From: Saccoglossus kowalevskii
Taxonomy: Eukaryota > Hemichordata > Enteropneusta > Harrimaniidae
Direction: 5' to 3'
Assembly (NCBI RefSeq): GCF_000003605.2
Contig: NW_003130357.1
Coordinates: 624,846-648,589 of the forward strand
Length of the DNA stretch: 23,744 bases
Part shown: one piece after another, positions 16,648 through 23,744 of the stretch
Layout: every line of letters begins with the position of its first letter
How positions within the stretch are numbered: the stretch's first letter is position 1
Translations under genes and position numbers: made by a program
The notes under the pieces: model-generated
The model's database searches: none
What the model was told of the DNA's origin: nothing
Seen by the model: only the letters and a program-made list of their open reading frames with translations

Positions 16648-19600
16648 CTGGAAAATAAAGATTTACAGCAATTATTGAGTTATCAAATACTATGAAGGAA
16701 CAACCTGGAATATTTTGAGAAAGTTTTTCAACTTATCAATAGATGTCTGTGTTTTCTTGCTGTTATCGAGGAGTTCTCCTTTCGACTTCATCTCGTGCTG
16801 CAAAATTAATCAAAAATAAATCAATTAGAAATTTATCCCAATCACCAAATTAGCAGATGCCTTTTATTGAAGGTCAGATAACAGACTAGGCACATTGTGT
16901 ATTGAAAGAAAACAAAAAGCACCATAGTTTGAGGGCAGTTTCACAAAATTAACACTTTTAAGAAATCTTGTCACAGCTCCTCACATGTTCAAGTAAGTGA
17001 AGCTGTGATCAATTTATTCATTCATCTTGGTAGTATTGATACCATAAATACACAAATAAAATGTACATGGCGTTTCTAATACTAGCACACATTATAATTG
17101 AATTTAATAGAAAATTGTACACATATTGTAAATACTGTGTGGGATCCCTAATATCAAACATGACACGGTGGAGTATCTTGGAATCATTCTATCAGCTTGG
17201 TCATGATATACATGAAGTAATAATACTGAGAAACGAGCTATATGCCATTTTAATATATAGTCAAGAAACAAACTTTGAACTACAACTCAGTACTCACCAT
17301 AATTTTTTCCTTGAGCTGCTGTGCTTTTGTTTCAAGCTGACCACGTTCTGATGCAAGCTCAGATTGTCTTTTCATCAGTTTCTTCTTCTCCTCCTCCCTA
17401 GCGGCTTTATGAGCTATATACGAATGAACAATAGCCAAAGTACCAGGCCACTGACCATCATTACCAGCCTGCTATGCGAATAAACATATCATAATGTCAG
17501 CTGTTGCACGTAGCAGTTACATATTTCATATCTGATAGACATAGTTGAGATACAAAGCTTACAGTGCTAATAAAGACCTGACTTACTTACTACTATATGT
17601 TACTGAGGAACGTAACAAGTTATTAAGCAGAATAACAAATACACGTTAAGGGCATGTCAATAATATTAAGTAGGAGATTCCAACATAATTCGTGAAGTAC
17701 AAGCAAAACGATGCAATATGTGCAGGGTATCAAACAAGCAGATGAGTCAAACGTGTGATGACATGCACTCCATGCCAAGGTAAACAGGAAAGTTAGTACA
17801 GTACAACCTGTCTAAACCACACCCCATTTTCCCGCAGTTCCTTCTCAAAGAATTTGCTTATACAACCGGGAAACCTCAATGAACTTATGTTTGTCCCTCT
17901 AAGTCTTCGGTTTAGACAGGTGTCACACTAATTGGAATTTGTTTGCTACTACACTGTGGTCCAGTAAATTACAGCAAATAGTATGTGGGGTGTCAAAACA
18001 CTTCTGTAGTAAGCAATGCAGCTTCTCAGAGGAATGGAATCTCACAAATTGTGTTTGTGTGCATATATATGTACATTGCTAAAAAAAATTTCACTGTCAA
18101 TATAAAATAATAGAGAGGTCTGCAGAGAAGTATTGTGTTTTAGCTGATGAAATATGGCAAGTTTGTTATCTGTTTTGAGTTTGATATCAATACTTTCTCT
18201 GTTAAACGTTGCTCATGATACAATGTGCAAGTTGAAAATGTTACACAAGTCGCACAAATAACAAGTAATTTAACAAGATGGTAGGCTGATTGGTGATCCA
18301 CTCTGCTAAAAAAAAAAAGGCATTTTTTGGGTGTTGCCATGGTAATGGTAGGACAGACTAAAAAACTTAAGGCACACACTCAAGCAAAATGGATTGAGAT
18401 ATGTGATGGGTTTTGACTCAAAGATCTGTATGATGATTTTTTGTGAAACTAAAATTCAGCTTTTCAGGCCACAGTCATTGTTACAGTAGGACAGAACTAA
18501 TTTTTTACAAATTTGTCCACCTTTCTAAAGTGCGGCTGTGACCTGCCTGTCAAGTTTGACCAAAATTGTCCCAGCCCAGCAAAGCAGAGCAGATCGCCAA
18601 CAGGATAACCAATGTTCTTAATTTTAACATATTTTCTATGTTAGAAGTGCACATAAAATCAATATTGCTTTTATTGTAAACTGGATTATTAAAATACTGT
18701 AAAGGCATTAATTTCACAATTTTGATGATATTCACTGATTATTAAAATTCACAGATTTTGAAATGAAACTATGAATTCTACTGTAATAATGAATATTCAC
18801 ACAATTTAATTTAGCTGATTTTTACTTTATCAGCGAAATTAAAACCCAATGAATAATTTATACTTTTACAGTACATTGACGAGATATATGTCTTTTTCGT
18901 AGGCTATTTTCCAATGTAGTGGCAAGAAATTGAATTACTATTGGAAAAGAAAGTGATGTTAAAGTCAAATTTCAATGACATTCTGTAATTTTGGCTCATT
19001 CACGGTGAAATAACAAAGCAGAATATTTCTATAAAAGAATCAAACAAAGCTATGATAGTGATGTGAAAACAACAATGGACAATTAATGTAAAGATCAGAT
19101 AAGCTCAGACATCAGACAGGTTATATGCAAGTATATTCGGGCATAATGTTATTTAGTCTGTCCTATATTTTGTCATTTTTAGGTAAACATTTACTGAAAA
19201 ATATTTTCAGGTAAAAGTGCATGATAGTTGAAATTTATTTTCACCGAATACACTGTTTTAATGTGCTACATTAAAGTTTTTTTCCCCACACAGTTTCCTT
19301 GGGTTTAACGCACATTTTTTGCATTTTACTTTAACTGATGTTCCCCTGCAGCGAAAAATAAAGTACAGTAATCCACAGTATTGAGTGAAATGCAAAAATG
19401 CAATGCTAGTCCTAGTGGCTGTGACAGGGTTATTAGCAAGATATCTGCTGTTAAAGACCAAACAATAAGTGAGATAACTGTTTTGATCTTCTAAATTCAA
19501 GGTCAAATAATAATCTCTGGTGGAAAATGCTTCACGACTTCATGGTGTAAGTTGGAAAGATGGAAAACCTAGCTTCAGGAAAGTAGGGTATTACAGAAAC

Positions 19601-22600
19601 GTACGAATAAGACAATATTAATGTTGCATCAGATCATTCAGAGTTAGCAAACAAAATGTGAATGTTTAGTAAATACTCTCCACAATTGGTGCATGAACAC
19701 CATCAAAATTTCACACAATTCTCAAGAACTTAATATGTCACACAGTGAATGTTGCATTGTATGATCAGTATTTTAAACAATTTTCATCACAGATTTCACA
19801 ATTCAGCATCAATATGAAATAAGTGAGCAACACCCCGACCGGCTGCATGTACACGGACATGATATGAACTGGGAAGGGAGGGGTGGTGCTCCCCCAAATG
19901 ATATAAACAGTCTGATGTCATGAAGCGTTTGCATCTGGTTTTGGGAATCGGTGACAAACATACATACATTAGAAATAAAACAGGATTGAAGTGCTGAAAA
20001 TGGGTGAGAGAGTGAAGAAAATGAAAGAGAAACTAAACAAAAACAAACAAAAAAACTAGCAATACCTGGCATTGGGGACAAATCCATATGCCAGCAGGTA
20101 TAAAGCTTAAGGGGGGATCTAAACAGCCAAGGTGGTATACTAGGCTGCAGGTATCACACATCAGTAATTCACCACTTTGTTTACAAACAGCACAGATATC
20201 ATCATGTCCCTAGTAAAAGGCAAGGTACAAATGTCAATAAAAGAAAATCAAACCAGGAAAAACAAAGTTTTCTTTTTCAAATCATGCAAAACAAAAAACT
20301 ACACATGCATTGAAAAAAGGAAGTGAAACCAAAGTGATACAAAGAAAGGTGGGTAGGGTTAGGAATAAGAAAAGAATGATCAATGAAACTGAGCAAGTTG
20401 TTTATCCATCACCTCCTTAGACTTTGTGAAATCTACTAGCATTATAAATATATGTTACTACTTTGAGGCAAGAACCTGCATTTTAATGGTCAAGTACAAC
20501 TGCATTGTTGCCAGTCAATAAATAATGCTACCCTTAATTTTGAATATTGACAACAAAGGCAGCCAGACAAGGGTTACAAGAAATCAAATTCAGACATTCC
20601 CAACGAGTATTCACAAGTGTCCAAGATATAATGTTTGTACTTTATACATGGGAATCACAAACAACCTTTGTTGATTTTGGCTCAATGTATCGCCTGCTGC
20701 TATTTTCCCCATTCATTTTGGCTATCCATGGAGGTTTTCAGCAGACAATGTGTTGTGAATTATAAAGCAACACAGCTCAGATTTGCTGCCAAGTAGAAGC
20801 CAGTTCTCCTCAGTTGAAACTGTGACGCATGTAATGTAGCTTAATAAAAAATACCCGGATTACCATGGACCAATGGCAAACAATGTGCAATCTATTAAAC
20901 CACTCACCATAAAGTTCCAAATAACAACAGTAATAAATCATTGAAACATTAGAGCAATTCAGACAGGAAACGTTTGAAATTTCAACCTATGCTCAGTTAC
21001 CAGCAAAACGTAGGCTTACTCTGGGAAACAACTGTCAAAATTTTCAACGTGGAACTCTATGGTAAATTGCCAAGATAAAGACATTGACCACCAACTTGCA
21101 ACAATGCAGGTTCTTCCTTTGTTATAATATAATATAATATAATAATAATTACAATAATGTTTGCTTCAATGTTACTATATATTTGAGATTATCAGATTAT
21201 TACTAAATATTGGTTAGATTTTGATTAAGCAAGTGAACACAATTGGCAAAACTAGAACACATATCAGTTCCATCTGCTGAATTGTTAAGCCTAGCATGCA
21301 TATAACCAAGTTATGATAAGCAGCAATGCAATAGAATTTTACCGATGAGCTCATGCATTTTCCCCTTTGCTGTAAATGTAAAAAAGAAGAGGTAGATGTG
21401 CTTTATTAAACTCTGCATACACATCAAATGAAGCTTATTATACACCACTTTTGATAGCAACTATGAGTGATAGAATAACCCTCCACATACTCAACATGTA
21501 TTAAATAGAATATGATACACTTATGTTCAGAAACACTCAATAATGTCCCATTGGACACACTCTTTTAATTGGTGATTCAGAATGCCACTTTGAGAGTTTG
21601 AAATAACAAGCACCATTTTAAAGCCCAGATTGCAGTCAAATGGAGATTTATCATATGTCCAACTGTACGCCACAAACTTCTCTCGCATGTGGTTACACAA
21701 TTACGCACTACTGAATGTAAATTGTTCATACATACATATCCAAAAACGAGAAGCTGAATGCTTGAGTTATATTTGGTACATGCAAACTGCACATAGAGAG
21801 GAAGGCAACAGACGCCCCCCCCCCCCCCCCCAGAGCCTGACCTCTTCTCCTTACAGATGAAATGATTATGCTACTTTTTCACATCTTGCAGAATATCAAA
21901 TGAAAATGCGATAAACAAATTTTTCTCCTTTCAGATCATCACTAGAAATAGAAATTGTCACAAGATTTACCTATTGATAACAGCAACAATTTACAAACTG
22001 AAACCGACAAGTGAGGTATGTCTGTGGCGTACAGTGGCAAACTTCAGGATGTTGTACATCTCAAGGATTAGAATGCAGAATGACTTAAAAGTTTGATTAC
22101 TTACATCATTCATGTGTGACCTTTTAAAATTTCCATTGTAATGGAAAATTGAGTTTTCTTCGTCTTCAGGTGAACTTGGTCGACTACCGTCAGAGAACTT
22201 TGGTGGACGACCTATAGATATTAGACAAAACAACCTTTATTAGACAATCAGTTTACATAGCTGGTCGGGGCAAACATATTTTAGAATAGAAAACTTTAGA
22301 AATATTTTAACTAGATAAGTCAAGGTGCGCCGCTACATTTCATGTGTGAAGGAAGTTCTGAATGCATTTTAACTATGTTCATAATGTTAGATTCGTTGTC
22401 CAACGATGAAATACCAAACAATATTACCACTAAATCAAAGTGTACATACAATAGACCAGTTCGAGTTTCTCAAAGTTTCCTGGTTGCCAAGCAACCATGT
22501 GCGCGAAGAGGGAAGAAGGGATCGAATCAACATGGATTCATTTCCAGTCAGCAGGAATATGCAGTTTTAGAGAGTTAATTTATTAAAGGGTGGCAGTCAT

Positions 22601-23708
22601 TGTGCCGCGTCCTGTTAGCTATGGCACTCATAGCGACGTATACAACAGATGTAAAATACATTGTTCATTTACATAAAATTCGAACACGCGCTGCACGACG
22701 ACCACCGCACACCACTCAAAATGAATAAAGACAAACTATTATTTATATCATCACGATGTTTGTACAAGCTTTTGTCAAATTTTTCTGGGAAACCACATAC
22801 AAACATGTATATTAAACTTGGTGAAAACTGGTGCAACTTGAGGCAACCATGGAACACGCCCCAGAACTTAAACTTGTCTATTGCATTTATCAGCAATCTG
22901 TGGATTGCAACCAAATTTTTTTTCTAGTTTCTGATAAATTGAAATTATATTTGCCATATTGCCTTGTGAAGCCGCTATAATTAGATGATAAATATTCACC
23001 TCGTCGTTTCTTTTCATTCGTTGGGTGTGCACTCAGGTAGGATCCAACATGCCTCTTGCGCTGCAATTAACAAAACCTGAGCATTAGTAAACAGAATTAT
23101 TGTATAAAGCTAATTCCAATGACAGTAATCATATGACAAACCAGTTAACATCAATAATCTATATCTTAAATTATTCATTTCTCTAATAAAAAACTTGTGC
23201 ATATTTTGGATATTTTTTCACAATAAAAATCTAATAAAAGCAGTTGACTAGACAGTGATAACAATTTCTCAAGCTTTGGTAAACTATTCCACTTACATCG
23301 GGCTCGTACTGACTGTAATTGCTAAACTGAGGGTTGGCAGTGCTTCTTCGCTTTCTCTCGGTTCTTCGACTATGGATTTCTGCTAATGTCTGAGGTGTAA
23401 TCAGCCCTAGAGACGCCATAAATTCAACTTTCTGGAATAAAAGAGAACAAAAAAATAAAATTTCAATCAAGATCCAAATTATTGAAGTATTTCTTATCTT
23501 GTCAAAACATACAGCTAAGTAGCAAACAGTGCATTGTACTGGAATTAGAGAAATAAACAAGATAAAAATATATAGTGTGAACTGACCTTTCCTTCCCCAG
23601 GCTTCATGTGTGACTTTGATACAATATTTTCTGCTTTGGACATATCTACTAGTGGATTGGCTCGCGAGTACATTCCTTTGTCTGGTGTGGATGGTCGTCG
23701 TTCACTGA
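16585..23708 (-). CDS. PHF21A: PHF21A/B (BHC80)-like PHD finger protein, 3' part, 5' end outside window
   Basis: The mammalian relative is a subunit of the LSD1-CoREST histone demethylase complex whose PHD finger binds unmodified histone H3 tails in the nucleus. Exons in order: 23587-23704/23708, 23297-23431, 23000-23060, 22105-22211, 20066-20209, 17298-17468, 16705-16797, and possibly 16585-16647. Visible parts: [16 protein letters not shown] and [13 protein letters not shown] (family signatures), the AT-hook RRGRPPKF, a C4HC3 PHD finger (CAVC...CDTC...H..C...CPQC), [17 protein letters not shown], then a Lys/Glu-rich coiled coil. Frames join cleanly through phases 0, 0, 1, 0, 0, 0. The AT-hook and PHD resemble PHF21A more than PHF21B; invertebrates often have one gene. 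The N-terminus and start codon are outside the window. Confidence 0.95.
16705..16797 (-). CDS. PHF21A: PHF21-like exon: second half of coiled coil
   Basis: 31 residues from [20 protein letters not shown] to NFLKIFQ, aligning with the C-terminal coiled-coil region of the mammalian protein. The acceptor is aattttgcag. The donor gttgtt is weak; reading through adds VVPS and a TAG at 16690-16692, so this may be the terminal exon. Confidence 0.88.
16798..17297 (-). other. PHF21-like intron between coiled-coil exons
   Basis: A 500-bp AT-rich intron. Nothing beyond splice sites is recognised. Confidence 0.75.
17298..17468 (-). CDS. PHF21A: PHF21-like exon: [11 protein letters not shown] segment and coiled coil
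   Basis: 57 residues including [17 protein letters not shown], then a charged run ([18 protein letters not shown]...) predicted to form a coiled coil. The acceptor is a tandem tag-cag; using the upstream one would add a Gln and start the exon at 17471. The donor is gtgagt. Confidence 0.95.
17797..17930. mobile_element. Pogo/Tigger-like MITE
   Basis: 134 bp with TA at both tips and inverted ends sharing ACCTGTCTAAACC (left) and GGTTTAGACAGGT (right). The left end CAGTACAACCTGTC is of the type seen in TA-inserting mariner/pogo-derived elements. No transposase inside. Confidence 0.65.
18695..18873. mobile_element. TACTGTAAAA MITE, copy 2
   Basis: Ends TACTGTAAA and TTTTACAGTA with TA tips. Its right half (GCGAAATTAAAACCCAATGA and following) matches the copy at 16041-16251, but the inner hairpin is more decayed. 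Confidence 0.75.
20066..20209 (-). CDS. PHF21A: PHF21-like exon: PHD finger
   Basis: 48 residues holding the whole PHD finger. The zinc ligands within the exon are C6, C9, C18, C21, H26, C29, C44 and C47 (C4HC3). The start [20 protein letters not shown] keeps acidic residues before the first ligand, which in BHC80 help read the unmodified H3K4 tail. The acceptor is ttttactag and the donor gtattg. Confidence 0.97.
20210..22104 (-). other. PHF21-like intron between AT-hook and PHD exons
   Basis: A 1.9-kb intron with an AATAT-type pentanucleotide microsatellite (about 21123-21148) and a C17 run (21815-21831). No extra exon is recognised, although mammalian PHF21A splices alternatively around its AT-hook. 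Confidence 0.7.
22105..22211 (-). CDS. PHF21A: PHF21-like exon: AT-hook GRPPKF and acidic linker
   Basis: Begins [20 protein letters not shown] and ends KRSHMND. The GRP core binds the minor groove of AT-rich DNA in AT-hook proteins. The acceptor is atctatag, phase 1; the donor is gtaagt, phase 0. Confidence 0.94.
22212..22999 (-). other. PHF21-like intron splitting the AT-hook
   Basis: A 788-bp intron that carries copy 2 of the CpG-rich MITE. No other feature is visible. Confidence 0.75.
22588..22708. mobile_element. CpG-rich MITE, copy 2 (inverted)
   Basis: Reverse-complement relative of 10503-10621, sharing among others CTCATAGCGACGTATACAAC and AAATTCGAACACGCGCTGC (one base differs in the longer alignment). 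The right end CACGACGACCACCGC is intact. The left end GTGGCAGTCATTGTGC differs from copy 1 mostly by C-to-T or G-to-A at CpG positions. Confidence 0.75.
23000..23060 (-). CDS. PHF21A: PHF21-like exon: linker and first part of AT-hook
   Basis: Encodes [20 protein letters not shown] plus one base of the Gly codon. The acceptor is taattgcag and the donor gtgaat. The split Gly joins RR to GRPPKF in the next exon, so the AT-hook spans the junction. Confidence 0.93.
23297..23431 (-). CDS. PHF21A: PHF21-like exon: [10 protein letters not shown] / [10 protein letters not shown] segment
   Basis: Encodes 45 residues from [20 protein letters not shown] through [12 protein letters not shown] to QYEPD. 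This block is a hallmark of PHF21A and PHF21B and carries a basic cluster that could act in nuclear import. The acceptor is ttattccag and the donor gtaagt, both phase 0. Confidence 0.96.
23587..23708 (-). CDS. PHF21A: PHF21-like exon, upstream-most in window
   Basis: Encodes [20 protein letters not shown], then [20 protein letters not shown], with donor gtcagt at 23586. An in-frame stop lies just upstream, so the acceptor must be the AG giving a start at 23708 or the one giving 23704. Both have weak pyrimidine tracts, so the 5' edge is uncertain. The region is less conserved than the exons that follow. Confidence 0.7.
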
Positions 23709-23744
23709 CTTATGATATGTGATCGCTAAAATAACACTCAGTCA

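Larger units (their letters stand above)
17469..20065 (-). other. PHF21-like intron after the PHD exon
   Basis: A 2.6-kb intron containing two MITEs (17797-17930 and 18695-18873). Elsewhere it is AT-rich with no recognised gene. Confidence 0.75.

Noticed and set aside
19255-19375. Possible third TACTGTAAAA-type element ending AAGTACAGTA
   Set aside because: Only short stretches resemble the two good copies and no matching left end was found.

Overview
This is a piece of a nuclear genome from an invertebrate animal. It is AT-rich, has no operons, and holds three spliced genes with GT-AG introns plus a scatter of small non-autonomous DNA transposons and tandem repeats. The gene families (tetraspanin, immunoglobulin superfamily, PHF21A/BHC80 with AT-hook and PHD finger) point to a bilaterian. 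The style of the miniature elements resembles marine deuterostomes or lophotrochozoans. I cannot name the species from sequence alone.

Layout. (1) 1227-5531, minus strand: a complete seven-exon tetraspanin of 247 residues, every intron in phase 0, with AATAAA at 1181-1186. (2) 5532-6524: a 1 kb head-to-head intergenic region with a 40-bp palindrome, CRE-like sites by the tetraspanin start, a TATA-like box and two short upstream ORFs on the other side. (3) 6525-9826, plus strand: a five-exon cell-surface protein of about 266 residues, every intron in phase 1, with a signal peptide, two Ig domains, an acidic linker and a hydrophobic C-terminus like a GPI-anchor signal. (4) 9827-16584: gene-poor sequence with two adjoining transposon remnants, one perfect CTCF-type consensus, a 28-bp minisatellite, a diverged 120-150 bp repeat and a 63-bp tandem repeat. 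(5) 16585-23744, minus strand: the 3' part of a PHF21A/B (BHC80) gene. It covers the RKRR-containing segment, AT-hook, PHD finger and coiled coil; its 5' end lies beyond the right edge. Its introns and flanks carry several MITEs.

How the genes relate. The tetraspanin and the Ig protein are both predicted cell-surface proteins transcribed divergently from a shared 1 kb region. Tetraspanins are known to organise Ig-superfamily partners in membrane microdomains, so co-regulation is plausible but is inference. The PHF21-like gene is a chromatin reader (the mammalian relative is part of the LSD1-CoREST complex). It converges on the Ig gene and is probably functionally separate. I see no prokaryotic-type system, CRISPR array, tRNA or rRNA. 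The less ordinary items are the divergent tetraspanin/Ig pair with its palindromic promoter insert, the apparent GPI/soluble switch of the Ig gene, the CpG-rich MITE pair with CpG-decay differences, and the CTCF-type site.
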